The position numbers were made by a program, and so were the translations under genes. 64,000 nt of DNA, from assembly GCF_002218005.2 (NCBI RefSeq), contig NZ_AP018678.1, positions 372,001-436,000 of the forward strand, in the 5' to 3' direction. The notes beneath the pieces are model-generated. The model was not told the origin of the DNA. It saw only the letters and a list, made by a program, of their open reading frames with translations, and searched no databases. This stretch comes from Vibrio algivorus. GTDB taxonomy: Bacteria; Pseudomonadota; Gammaproteobacteria; Enterobacterales; Vibrionaceae. Below, piece after piece: positions 52,459 through 61,368 of the stretch. Position 1 is the stretch's first letter, and each line of letters starts with the position of its first letter.

Positions 52459-53802
52459 TTAGCTTGGTTTATTTTCCTGATCTTTCGAATCCACTTCCAT
52501 TTGAGCACGTAGCTGATCTGCTTCTTCCATTTGTTTTTGTACCACTTTCGCTTTATTGATCATAGGAGTAATGGTTGAACCTTGAATTAGGATCGAGAAG
52601 ACTACTACCGCGTAGGTCATCACCATTATGATCTCTTTAATATCAATATTGGCAGAGGTTATAAAGTATTTACCGTGTGGAATCGATAGCGCCATTGCTA
52701 GTGCCAAACCACCACGTAAGCCACCCCAAGTTAGGATTTTCACTGACCATTTGTTGTAGGTTCTAAAACGTTTAAAACCGATAAATGGAATCCAAACACT
52801 TAGGAAACGAGACAGTAGAACCAGTGGTACTGCAATCGCCATCATAATCCAATCTTCAGAGTGGAATTCGAACAACAATAGAGACATACCGATAAGTAGG
52901 AACAGAATACCGTTAAGGAATTCATCAATTAGTTCCCAGAAGTGATCCATGTGCTCGGTACTTTCTTTAGAAAAACCAACATAACGTGTCCAGTTACCAA
53001 TCATGATACTGGAAACGACCATTGCTAGTGGTCCCGATACTTCAAGTGTTTCAGCAAAAGCGTAGCCGGCGGTTGGAATACAGATCATCAAGAGTAATTC
53101 CATTGAGTGATCATTGGTTGAGCTAATTAGGTAGTGGAACAATAGACCTAGAACAAAGCCGTAAGCGATGCCGCCAACTGCTTCTTGTAAGAATAATGTC
53201 AGCACGCCACCAGGAGTAGGGGCTTGGCCACTAAATGCGACGGTAAAGATAGTGACAAAAATAACTAAGCCAATACCATCATTGAATAGCGATTCACCTT
53301 CAATTTGAGTTGAGATGCGTTGTGGCGCTTGGAGTTTCTTAACAATTGCCAGTACCGCAATTGGATCGGTTGGTGAGATAAGTGCACCAAACAGAATGCA
53401 GTAGATTAAATCAATATGAATGTTAATCGCATCGCAGATTGCATATAAACTGAAACCGATAAAGAAAGTAGAAAATAGGGTGCCACCAAATGCAAGGATG
53501 GCGATCTCCCATTTTTGATCAGCAAAATGCGGTAACTTGATGCCTAAACCACCGGCAAATAACAAGAAGCCAAGCACCCCATTGAGTAAGAAGCTTTCAA
53601 AGTTAATTTCCGTCATCGTTTTTGAAGCGATGTCGATAAGGTTAAACCAGCCACTATGGCCGGCAATAATAATAAGTAGCGAGAGCATCATTGAGCCCGC
53701 TGTAATAGCAATAGTCGTTTGCAGGCGACCAAACTTACTGTTAATCAATGCAATCACCATCGCAGCAAACGATAGGAAGCAGAGGGTATTATAGACCGAC
53801 AT
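52459..53802 (-). CDS. CPA1-family cation:proton antiporter (NhaP type)
   Basis: A 447-residue inner-membrane protein with about 12 membrane segments. Family motifs: GALISPTDPIAVLAIV near 138-153, ESLFNDGIGLVIFV near 167-180 with the acidic ion-binding residues (Asn-Asp pair), and ILTWGGLRGGLALAMALS near 353-370. A charged tail (QKQMEEADQLRAQMEVDSKDQ) extends into the cytoplasm. Expected to exchange sodium or potassium for protons for pH and salt control, in keeping with a marine bacterium. It stands alone, convergent with metA and divergent from metH. Confidence 0.9.
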   Translation of the reverse strand: MSVYNTLCFLSFAAMVIALINSKFGRLQTTIAITAGSMMLSLLIIIAGHSGWFNLIDIASKTMTEINFESFLLNGVLGFLLFAGGLGIKLPHFADQKWEIAILAFGGTLFSTFFIGFSLYAICDAINIHIDLIYCILFGALISPTDPIAVLAIVKKLQAPQRISTQIEGESLFNDGIGLVIFVTIFTVAFSGQAPTPGGVLTLFLQEAVGGIAYGFVLGLLFHYLISSTNDHSMELLLMICIPTAGYAFAETLEVSGPLAMVVSSIMIGNWTRYVGFSKESTEHMDHFWELIDEFLNGILFLLIGMSLLLFEFHSEDWIMMAIAVPLVLLSRFLSVWIPFIGFKRFRTYNKWSVKILTWGGLRGGLALAMALSIPHGKYFITSANIDIKEIIMVMTYAVVVFSILIQGSTITPMINKAKVVQKQMEEADQLRAQMEVDSKDQENKPS

Positions 53803-53948
53803 AGTTTAACCTTGGCTAATGTAACAAATTGTAATTCCGCAATTTTCGTGTGCTTACTGATAAATATCAATACATTTTTAACAAGATTAGAGTAAAGCAG
53901 ATAAAAATCATGTTAAAAAGGATATATTAGAGATTTAAATTTCATTTT

Positions 53949-53964
53949 AGACGTCTAGATTTCC
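53949..53964 (+). promoter_or_regulatory. Tandem MetJ boxes upstream of metH
   Basis: A perfect AGACGTCT (53949-53956) followed by AGATTTCC, arranged as in front of metA (both read AGACGTCTAGATT). It lies about 55 bp before the metH start. MetJ binding is an inference from the match. Confidence 0.8.
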
Positions 53965-54019
53965 ATTGCAAATAAAGCATGTTAGGATGTCTTAACGAAT
54001 CAAGGAAAGAGGTTGTATC

Positions 54020-57000
54020 GTGGCTGGAAGTACAAATTCTCATTACAGTGAAGTAAAACATCAAATTCAAACGTTATTAAAATCTCGCATTTTATTGATT
54101 GATGGTGGCATGGGAACCATGATCCAGTCTCATCAATTACAAGAGAATGACTATCGAGGAGAGCGCTTTGCGGATTGGCATAGTGATCTTAAAGGTAATA
54201 ACGACTTATTGGTTTTAACGCAACCGCAGTTAATAAAAAAAATACACAGTGACTACTTAGCGGCTGGTGCCGATATTCTAGAAACCAATACCTTCAATGC
54301 CACTACCATTGCGATGGCTGATTACGACATGGAAAGCTTAAGTGCAGAGATAAACTTTGCCGCGGCGAAACTTGCTCGTGAAGCGGCTGATGAATGGACA
54401 GCAAAAACACCAGATAAGCCTCGCTTTGTTGCAGGTGTACTAGGGCCAACCAATCGTACTTGCTCAATTTCTCCCGATGTAAATGATCCAGGTTTTCGTA
54501 ATGTCAGTTTTGATGAGTTAGTGATTGCTTACTCTGAATCTACCCGCGCGCTTATCAATGGTGGTGCGGACATCATCATGATTGAAACCATCTTTGATAC
54601 CTTAAACGCAAAGGCTTGTGCATTCGCGGTATTAAGCGTATTTGATGAGCTTGGCTTCAAACTACCGGTGATGATTTCAGGCACGATTACAGATGCCTCT
54701 GGTCGTACGCTTTCAGGGCAAACGACCGAAGCATTTTATAACGCATTGCGCCATGTTGAACCATTGTCATTTGGCCTCAACTGTGCACTAGGGCCTAATG
54801 AACTACGTCAATACGTTGAAGAACTATCGCGTATTTCAGAAAGCCATGTATCCGCTCACCCTAATGCCGGTTTACCTAATGCTTTCGGTGAATATGATCT
54901 TGAACCGCGTGAAATGGCGAAGCATATTCAAGAATGGGCTGAAAGTGGTTTTCTAAATATGGTTGGTGGCTGCTGTGGTACTACACCTGAGCATATTCGT
55001 CAGATGGCACGTGTTGTTGAAGGGGTAAAACCTCGCGCATTGCCTGAATTACCAAAAGCTTGCCGCCTATCGGGCTTAGAGCCACTTACCATAGATAAAG
55101 ATTCGTTGTTTGTGAACGTCGGCGAGCGTACTAACGTAACGGGTTCCGCTAAGTTCAAGCGTCTGATTGTTGAAGAGCAATATGATGAAGCGCTTGATGT
55201 GGCTCGCGAACAAGTAGCCAATGGCGCTCAAATCATCGATATCAATATGGATGAAGGGATGCTCGATGCTAAAGCTTGCATGGAACGCTTCTTGAATTTA
55301 TGTGCCTCTGAGCCAGAAATATCGAAAGTTCCTATCATGGTCGACTCTTCTAAATGGGACGTCATTGAAGCCGGCTTAAAGTGCGTACAAGGTAAAGGCA
55401 TCGTCAACTCTATCTCGATGAAAGAAGGTGTTGAGAACTTTATTGAGCAAGCCAAATTGATCCGTCGCTATGGCGCGGCAGTTATCGTAATGGCATTTGA
55501 TGAAGTTGGCCAAGCGGATACTCGTGAACGTAAAACCGAAATTTGTACCAAGGCCTATCGTATTCTGGTTGATGAAGTGGGTTTCCCGCCAGAAGATGTT
55601 ATTTTCGACCCTAATATTTTTGCCATTGCCACCGGTATTGATGAACACAATAACTATGCGGTCGATTTTATTGAAGCAGTGGGCGATATTAAGCGTGATC
55701 TGCCTTACGCGATGATTTCTGGAGGCGTATCTAACGTTTCGTTCTCATTCCGCGGCAATAACTACGTACGTGAAGCAATCCATGCGGTATTCCTATACCA
55801 CTGTTTTAAACGTGGTATGGATATGGGGATCGTTAACGCAGGGCAATTAGAAATTTACGATAACGTACCGGAAAAGCTGCGTGATGCGGTTGAAGATGTG
55901 GTGCTTAACCGTCATGCCGATGCGACCGAAAATTTACTAGAATTGGCTGAACAGTACCGTTCAAACGGAGTTGGTAAAGCGGAAGATCCTGCTTTATTGG
56001 AATGGCGAACTTGGGAAGTCGAAAAGCGTCTTGAGCATGCCTTAGTCAAAGGCATTACCGAATTTATTGTTGAAGATACTGAAGAAGCCCGAGCTAAAGC
56101 TGCCAAACCTCTTGAGGTGATTGAAGGCCCACTGATGGATGGCATGAACGTCGTCGGTGACTTGTTTGGTGAAGGTAAAATGTTCCTTCCTCAAGTTGTG
56201 AAATCGGCGCGCGTGATGAAGCAAGCGGTGGCCTACTTAGAACCTTACATCAACGCTGAAAAGCAAGTCGGGCAAACCAATGGTAAAATTTTATTGGCAA
56301 CAGTAAAAGGCGACGTTCACGACATTGGTAAGAACATCGTTGGGGTTGTGTTGCAATGTAATAATTACGAGATCATCGATCTTGGTGTTATGGTGCCAAC
56401 CGAGACTATTTTGAAAGTCGCCAAAGAAGAAAATGTCGATATTATTGGTCTATCTGGCCTGATCACTCCATCACTCGATGAAATGGTGCATGTGGCGAAA
56501 GAGATGGAGCGCCAAGGTTTTGACTTGCCTTTATTGATTGGTGGGGCAACTACCTCAAAAGCTCACACCGCGGTGAAAATTGAACAAAATTACTCTCAAC
56601 CTGTTGTGTATGTGAACAATGCTTCTCGAGCGGTTGGAGTATGTTCGGCATTACTCTCTGACTCTTTACGTCCAGCATTTGTTGAGAAACTTGATCTAGA
56701 CTATGATCGAGTGCGTGATCAGCATGCGCGTAAGCGTCCTCGCACTAAGCCTGTAACACTAGAGCAGGCACGTGCCAACAAGGTGAATATTGACTGGCAA
56801 AGCTATACCCCACCAGCACCAGTTAAACCGGGCGTGCATGTGTTTGAGCATATTGATACGGCAATTTTACGTCAATATATCGATTGGACGCCGTTCTTCT
56901 TAACTTGGGGATTAATGGGTAAATACCCATCTATTTTTGAGCATGAAGAAGTTGGTGAAGAGGCTAAGCGCTTATTCGATGACGCTAATGTTTTCTTAGA

Positions 57001-57718
57001 TCAAATAGAGCAAGATGGCATTCTTAAAGCGAGCGGTATGTGTGGCATGTTCCCTGCTAATAGTGTTGGGGATGATATTGAAGTGTATGCGGATGAAACT
57101 CGCACACAAGTGATTAAAGTGCTGCATAACTTACGCCAGCAAACGGAGAAACCAAAAGGCCCGAACTACTGTTTATCGGATTACATTGCGCCAAAAGATA
57201 GTGGTAAATCTGATTGGATTGGTGGTTTTGCGGTTACTGGTGGTATTGGTGAACGTGAATTAGCGGATGCTTATAAAGCGCAAGGTGATGACTTTAATGC
57301 CATTATGATTCAAGCGGTGGCTGACCGTTTAGCCGAAGCATTTGCTGAATATATGCATGAACAAGTACGTAAAGATATTTGGGGCTATGCTGCGGATGAG
57401 AACTTAACCAATAATGATCTGATTCGTGAAAAGTACCAAGGTATCCGCCCTGCACCCGGTTACCCAGCTTGCCCTGAACATACTGAAAAAGGCAGTTTGT
57501 GGGAGCTTCTCAAGGTTGAAGAAACCATCGGCATGTCTTTAACTACCAGTTATGCAATGTGGCCGGGCGCTTCAGTATCAGGCTGGTATTTCTCTCACCC
57601 TGATTCTCGCTATTTTGCGATTGCCCAGATCCAACAAGATCAAGCGGAAGAGTATGCACAACGTAAAGGTTGGGATGAAGTGGAAATGGAGAAATGGCTA
57701 GGGCCGAATTTGAGTTGA
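54020..57718 (+). CDS. metH: Cobalamin-dependent methionine synthase
   Basis: Transfers a methyl group from 5-methyltetrahydrofolate to homocysteine through cobalamin. 1232 residues (E. coli 1227). Four modules in order: homocysteine-binding (about 15-330, zinc ligands in GLNCALG and GGCCGTTPEH), folate-binding (about 360-620, FVNVGERTNVTGSAKF), cobalamin cap and domain (about 655-900, with the base-off ligand DVHDIGKNI near 761) and the C-terminal S-adenosylmethionine activation domain (about 905-1230, containing RPAPGYPACPEHTEK). It starts with GTG after AGAGGTTGTATC. Tandem MetJ boxes lie upstream. Confidence 0.98.
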   Translation: MAGSTNSHYSEVKHQIQTLLKSRILLIDGGMGTMIQSHQLQENDYRGERFADWHSDLKGNNDLLVLTQPQLIKKIHSDYLAAGADILETNTFNATTIAMADYDMESLSAEINFAAAKLAREAADEWTAKTPDKPRFVAGVLGPTNRTCSISPDVNDPGFRNVSFDELVIAYSESTRALINGGADIIMIETIFDTLNAKACAFAVLSVFDELGFKLPVMISGTITDASGRTLSGQTTEAFYNALRHVEPLSFGLNCALGPNELRQYVEELSRISESHVSAHPNAGLPNAFGEYDLEPREMAKHIQEWAESGFLNMVGGCCGTTPEHIRQMARVVEGVKPRALPELPKACRLSGLEPLTIDKDSLFVNVGERTNVTGSAKFKRLIVEEQYDEALDVAREQVANGAQIIDINMDEGMLDAKACMERFLNLCASEPEISKVPIMVDSSKWDVIEAGLKCVQGKGIVNSISMKEGVENFIEQAKLIRRYGAAVIVMAFDEVGQADTRERKTEICTKAYRILVDEVGFPPEDVIFDPNIFAIATGIDEHNNYAVDFIEAVGDIKRDLPYAMISGGVSNVSFSFRGNNYVREAIHAVFLYHCFKRGMDMGIVNAGQLEIYDNVPEKLRDAVEDVVLNRHADATENLLELAEQYRSNGVGKAEDPALLEWRTWEVEKRLEHALVKGITEFIVEDTEEARAKAAKPLEVIEGPLMDGMNVVGDLFGEGKMFLPQVVKSARVMKQAVAYLEPYINAEKQVGQTNGKILLATVKGDVHDIGKNIVGVVLQCNNYEIIDLGVMVPTETILKVAKEENVDIIGLSGLITPSLDEMVHVAKEMERQGFDLPLLIGGATTSKAHTAVKIEQNYSQPVVYVNNASRAVGVCSALLSDSLRPAFVEKLDLDYDRVRDQHARKRPRTKPVTLEQARANKVNIDWQSYTPPAPVKPGVHVFEHIDTAILRQYIDWTPFFLTWGLMGKYPSIFEHEEVGEEAKRLFDDANVFLDQIEQDGILKASGMCGMFPANSVGDDIEVYADETRTQVIKVLHNLRQQTEKPKGPNYCLSDYIAPKDSGKSDWIGGFAVTGGIGERELADAYKAQGDDFNAIMIQAVADRLAEAFAEYMHEQVRKDIWGYAADENLTNNDLIREKYQGIRPAPGYPACPEHTEKGSLWELLKVEETIGMSLTTSYAMWPGASVSGWYFSHPDSRYFAIAQIQQDQAEEYAQRKGWDEVEMEKWLGPNLS

Positions 57719-57732
57719 TTATAGGGAAGAGC

Positions 57733-57936
57733 GGTTCCTGGTTCCTAGTCCCTAGGCGGAGGTGCTGCGAGTTTTTCTCTATACTTAACCACCTTTTAAG
57801 CTAAAACAAAGGCGATAACCTATCATCAGTTATCGCCTTTAATCTTTCTGAATATTTGAAATTTTATTTACTGAATAAAGAAGTTAAAGTAGTTTCCTCG
57901 AGCTTCTTTTTCTAGGTACTAGGGACTAGAAACCTA
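57733..57936. repeat. Heptamer-bounded element after metH
   Basis: Left end GGTTCCTGGTTCCTAGTCCC and inverted right end CTAGGGACTAGAAACCTAG (57912-57936). Each end has two or three heptamer units of the CTAGTTC/CTAGAAA type. The 155-bp interior holds the metH terminator. It shares the segment GGCGATAACCTAT with the element at 9778, where it begins at 9831. Confidence 0.75.
57808..57840 (+). terminator. Intrinsic terminator of metH
   Basis: AAAGGCGATAAC / GTTATCGCCTTT stem with a 9-nt loop. It lies inside the heptamer-bounded element. The T run after it is short. Confidence 0.75.
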
Positions 57937-57943
57937 GCTACCT

Positions 57944-59293
57944 TTATTCAAACAACTCCCGATGCAATACTTCCACGGCAGTTTTCGCTTCCGCTTCCCC
58001 TACCAAGAAACACAAATTATGTGGACTAGCACCGTAACAAATCATACGTAAATTGAAATCTTCTAGCGCGCTGAAGACTTGTTTAGCGTAGCCTTTTTTA
58101 GCACTCATCTTATTACCGATTAATGCTACTAGACTTAGGTTATATTCCACCTCAACTAGGCATAATTGCTCTAATTCTGCGCGTACATCGGCAGGCAGTT
58201 CAGGTGCTTGACCAGACGTATTGGTTTGATCGAGTGTCAACGACACACTCACTTCTGAAGTGGTGATCAAATCTACCGAGATCTGGTATTTAGCTAAGAT
58301 ATTGAATACTTGAGCTAAGAATCCATACGTTTGGAACATATCAGGGCTACGTAATGTCACCATGGTTTGGTTGTTACGTAACGCCAGTGCACGGAATAAT
58401 GGAGCACTTTCTACTTGCTTGCGGATCCAAGTACCACCTTTTTCTGGCTCACGAGAAGATCCTACAAATACTGGGATCTGGTGGCGAAGCGCAGGAAGTA
58501 GAGTCGAAGGGTGCAAAATTTTCGCCCCGAAGTTGGCCATTTCAGAGGCCTCACTAAAGCTAATTTCCGGAATTGGTGTCGCTTTTGGAGCAATGCGAGG
58601 ATCTGTGGTGTAGATCCCTGGAACATCAGTCCAAATCTCTAAGCCTGAAGCTTTAACCGCCTCAGCAATTAATGCTGCACTATAATCACTACCACCACGA
58701 CCAAGCGTAGTGGTATTACCATCAGCATCACTACCAATAAAGCCTTGTGTAATAACAACATGCTGTTGGCAAAGCGTAGTGAGTTTTTGTTGTGCTAGAG
58801 CAGAAATATCGGCAATAACTGGCTCAGCTTTACCGTGATCAGAATTGGTACGTAATACTTCACGAATATCAAATCGAACCGCGTTAATGCCGCGCTCTAC
58901 CATCAACTGAGTCAAAATATGAGTCGACATTAATTCGCCACACGCCACGATATGATCGGTGAGTTTATCGCTCGATTGGAAAGAAGCAGCTTCAGCCATG
59001 CTAGAAAGCGTCGTTAAAATGGTATCGATCGCATGTCTGGTTTTTTCTTGCTCGGAAAATTGTTCGATGATGCTGTAATGAATAGAACGAATTTTTTCGA
59101 CTGTCGCAACACGATCATCGGAATTTTGCACCCCAAGTGCTAACTCTACTAATAAATTTGTCACGCCAGAACAGGCACTACTAACAACTAGTTTAGTGGA
59201 TGGATTATCTTCAATAATAGCGGCACAACGACTCATGGCTTCGAAATTTGCCACACTGGTGCCACCAAACTTTGCTACGTTAAATGCGCTCAC
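57944..59293 (-). CDS. lysC: Lysine-sensitive aspartokinase III
   Basis: Phosphorylates aspartate, the first step of the lysine/threonine/methionine family. 449 residues (E. coli 449). The kinase domain starts FNVAKFGGTSVANF and has GRGGSDYSAALIAEA near 202-216. Two C-terminal ACT domains (about 300-449) bind lysine for feedback inhibition. I chose the GTG at 59293, with GGGAG eight bases upstream, because it gives the usual start (V/M)SAFNVAKFGG. An ATG at 59308 and a TTG at 59359 would extend it without family support. The leader carries a lysine riboswitch. Confidence 0.93.
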   Translation of the reverse strand: MSAFNVAKFGGTSVANFEAMSRCAAIIEDNPSTKLVVSSACSGVTNLLVELALGVQNSDDRVATVEKIRSIHYSIIEQFSEQEKTRHAIDTILTTLSSMAEAASFQSSDKLTDHIVACGELMSTHILTQLMVERGINAVRFDIREVLRTNSDHGKAEPVIADISALAQQKLTTLCQQHVVITQGFIGSDADGNTTTLGRGGSDYSAALIAEAVKASGLEIWTDVPGIYTTDPRIAPKATPIPEISFSEASEMANFGAKILHPSTLLPALRHQIPVFVGSSREPEKGGTWIRKQVESAPLFRALALRNNQTMVTLRSPDMFQTYGFLAQVFNILAKYQISVDLITTSEVSVSLTLDQTNTSGQAPELPADVRAELEQLCLVEVEYNLSLVALIGNKMSAKKGYAKQVFSALEDFNLRMICYGASPHNLCFLVGEAEAKTAVEVLHRELFE

Positions 59294-59451
59294 GGCATTG
59301 TCTCCCATAATTCTCAAATAATGCTTATTGATATCAACAATCAATAAACGAACGTCCAATGTTGAAGAGAGATTTCTTAGAGCGGGGGAAATACATAGAA
59401 GTGAATCACTTGAATCGTGATCATGTAAATCTTAGAAGCTCTTCATCATAT

Positions 59452-59608
59452 TTAATGATGACAGTTGCCAGGATTCAACCTGAACAACCGATGCGATAAA
59501 TTTCCGAGCATTTACCCATCTCGGCGTAACTCCCCCTGAATGACTAGTTTAGGATCTCGGGATCCACTGGTCATCTGCCTGGGTTACGCTCCTCTTCCTT
59601 TTCAACCA
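59452..59608 (-). promoter_or_regulatory. Lysine riboswitch (L box) of lysC
   Basis: On the minus strand the conserved L-box parts appear in order: GAAGAGGAGCG, a hairpin, GGGGGAGTTACGCCGAGATG and GGTTGTTCAGGTTGAATCC, then TGGCAACTGTCATC. These are the lysine-binding core and P5 region. A following hairpin (TCATCAT / ATGATGA, 59446-59464) may belong to the expression platform. Limits are approximate. It lies about 150 nt before the lysC start and is expected to lower expression when lysine is high. Confidence 0.93.
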
Positions 59609-59627
59609 TTATCCTATGGCTGAAAGC

Positions 59628-59672
59628 TATATTTAAGTGACCTCAAAGCGTACCTTAAGGTTACTAGGGTAT
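59628..59672. repeat. Degenerate 45-bp TATACCC-type repeat
   Basis: TATATTTAAGTGACCTCAAAG and the inverted TTAAGGTTACTAGGGTAT enclose only a few bases. It is a decayed relative of the short form at 23866. It lies in the gap between the lysC riboswitch and the aminotransferase gene; the remaining 270 bp up to 59940 shows no further gene, only AT-rich sequence that must include promoters of both genes. Confidence 0.6.
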
Positions 59673-59940
59673 CCATTGAACGTTGTTGCATTAGAAAAGT
59701 CAATCATTGAAAACGTTATATGAAGAAATTTTTAAACTTGATTTGTAGACAATAAAAATTAAAACTGTATACAAAGTTCACAGTTTTGTTTGCTGCCGAT
59801 GAGGGGGCCATCAGAGCGTGATAATTTATCTTATATAGCACACTAATTTCGCCGATGTTATTTTGCTAGGCCACCCAAAAGCTGAAGTAAATGCATCACC
59901 GAGCGAATGATAAATATGGAATACACCATTAAGGATTATT

Positions 59941-61062
59941 ATGACAATTCAGCGCTTTTTCCCACCTCGCCGTATTTTGATGGGCCCAGGTCCTTCTGAT
60001 ATTTCATCGGATGTTTTGCAAGCTTTAAGTCGTCCTACTGTCGGCCACTTAGATCCACTGTTTATCGGTATGATGGATGAAGTAAAAACACTCCTGAAAT
60101 ATGCTTTTCAAACCGAAAATGATTTTACTATTCCGGTTTCAGCGCCCGGTAGTGCTGGTATGGAAGCGTGCTTTGTTAATCTTATCGAACCCGGTGATAA
60201 AGTGATGATTTGCCGTAATGGTGTGTTTGGCGAACGTATGCGTGAAAATGCGATTCGTAGTGGGGCAGAAGTGGTACTGGTGGATGATGAATGGGGCAAA
60301 CCAGTTAGTGTCGATAAAGTAGCAGCCGCTTTTGCGGAAAACTCAGATGTTAAAATTCTGGCTTTTGTTCATGCTGAAACATCAACCGGTGCATTAAGTG
60401 ATGCACAAGCACTATCGAAAATCGCTAAACAATATGATGCATTGACGATTGTTGATGCAGTAACGTCACTTGGTGGTGTACCACTTAAAGTTGATGAGTG
60501 GCAGTTAGATGCGGTGTATTCAGGTAGTCAAAAATGCCTATCGTGTGTACCAGGTTTATCGCCAGTAACTTTTTCACCTAAAGCGATTGCTAAGATCCAA
60601 GCGAGAACGACACCGGTTCAAAGTTGGTTTTTAGATCAAAGTCTAGTACTTGGTTATTGGAGTGGCGAAGGTAAACGTAGTTATCACCATACAGCGCCAG
60701 TGAATAGTTTATATGCATTACATGAAGCTTTGCTTGGCTTGTATAACGAAGGGCTAGAAAATGCCTGGCAACGTCATGCTGATATGCATCAGAAACTAAA
60801 ACAAGGTCTTGAAGAGTTAGGCTTTAAGTATGTGGTTGATGAAGAGTGTCGTTTGCCGCAATTGAATTCTGTCTATCTACCTGAAGGTGTCGATGATGCC
60901 AAAACTCGTCAACATTTACTTGAAGAATATAACCTTGAAGTCGGCGGAGGTTTAGGAGCATTAGCAGGTAAGGTATGGCGTATCGGCTTGATGGGATATA
61001 GTGCCAAAAATGAAAATGTTGCGTTATGTTTGAAGGCGTTACAAGAGACTATAGGGAAATGA
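59941..61062 (+). CDS. Class V aminotransferase (alanine-glyoxylate/serine-pyruvate type)
   Basis: A 373-residue PLP-dependent enzyme of fold type I. The N-terminal RILMGPGPSDISSDVLQAL near 11-29 is characteristic of the alanine-glyoxylate aminotransferase subgroup. VHAETSTGALSD near 142-153, VDAVTSLGGVPL near 174-185 and the PLP-lysine motif SGSQKCLSCVPG near 198-209 follow. It likely makes glycine from glyoxylate, or uses serine and pyruvate; the true substrate is not determined by sequence. It is divergent from lysC and sits at the same place in V. cholerae, so a role in amino acid balance is plausible but only inferred. Confidence 0.87.
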   Translation: MTIQRFFPPRRILMGPGPSDISSDVLQALSRPTVGHLDPLFIGMMDEVKTLLKYAFQTENDFTIPVSAPGSAGMEACFVNLIEPGDKVMICRNGVFGERMRENAIRSGAEVVLVDDEWGKPVSVDKVAAAFAENSDVKILAFVHAETSTGALSDAQALSKIAKQYDALTIVDAVTSLGGVPLKVDEWQLDAVYSGSQKCLSCVPGLSPVTFSPKAIAKIQARTTPVQSWFLDQSLVLGYWSGEGKRSYHHTAPVNSLYALHEALLGLYNEGLENAWQRHADMHQKLKQGLEELGFKYVVDEECRLPQLNSVYLPEGVDDAKTRQHLLEEYNLEVGGGLGALAGKVWRIGLMGYSAKNENVALCLKALQETIGK

Positions 61063-61073
61063 GAATAGGGGGG

Positions 61074-61368
61074 CTAGGTTGCTCGTCCCTAGTTTCTAGG
61101 AAGAGCTTTTTCATTGTTCGGGCGCTTTTCTGTTAGTTTCACAAGAGAGGTAAATTTAACAACGTCATTCCAAAAGTGAGGAACGAACTGTTTGGAATCT
61201 CCTAATGGTACTTGGAGATCCTGAACTGCGCTCCTACGTCGCTTTTCAGGATGACAATTTTTCCTATCAACTAATAGACTTGGACAACGAGCGAAGGGAA
61301 ATACTTCGTTCATTGTCCATTTTTATATTGTATGGGCTTCAGAGTGTTTCTCTAGGAACTAGAAACCT
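61074..61368. repeat. Heptamer-bounded element with internal repeat, before pglL
   Basis: Left end CTAGGTTGCTCGTCCCTAG then TTTCTAGG (61074-61100), right end CTAGGAACTAGAAACCT (61352-61368). The 250-bp interior carries another repeat (61161-61256). The right end supplies part of the pglL stop codon. The whole 304-bp gap between the aminotransferase and pglL is this element. Confidence 0.7.
61161..61256. repeat. GTCATTCC-type intergenic inverted repeat
   Basis: Starts CGTCATTCCAAAAGTGAGG and ends CTTTTCAGGATGACAATTTT. Inside are the matching halves GGAATCTCC and GGAGATCCTGA. This general layout (GTCATTCC...GGAATCTCC...GGAGATCCTGA...AGGATGAC) resembles intergenic palindromic repeats I recognise from other proteobacterial genomes; family identity was not checked. 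Confidence 0.55.
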
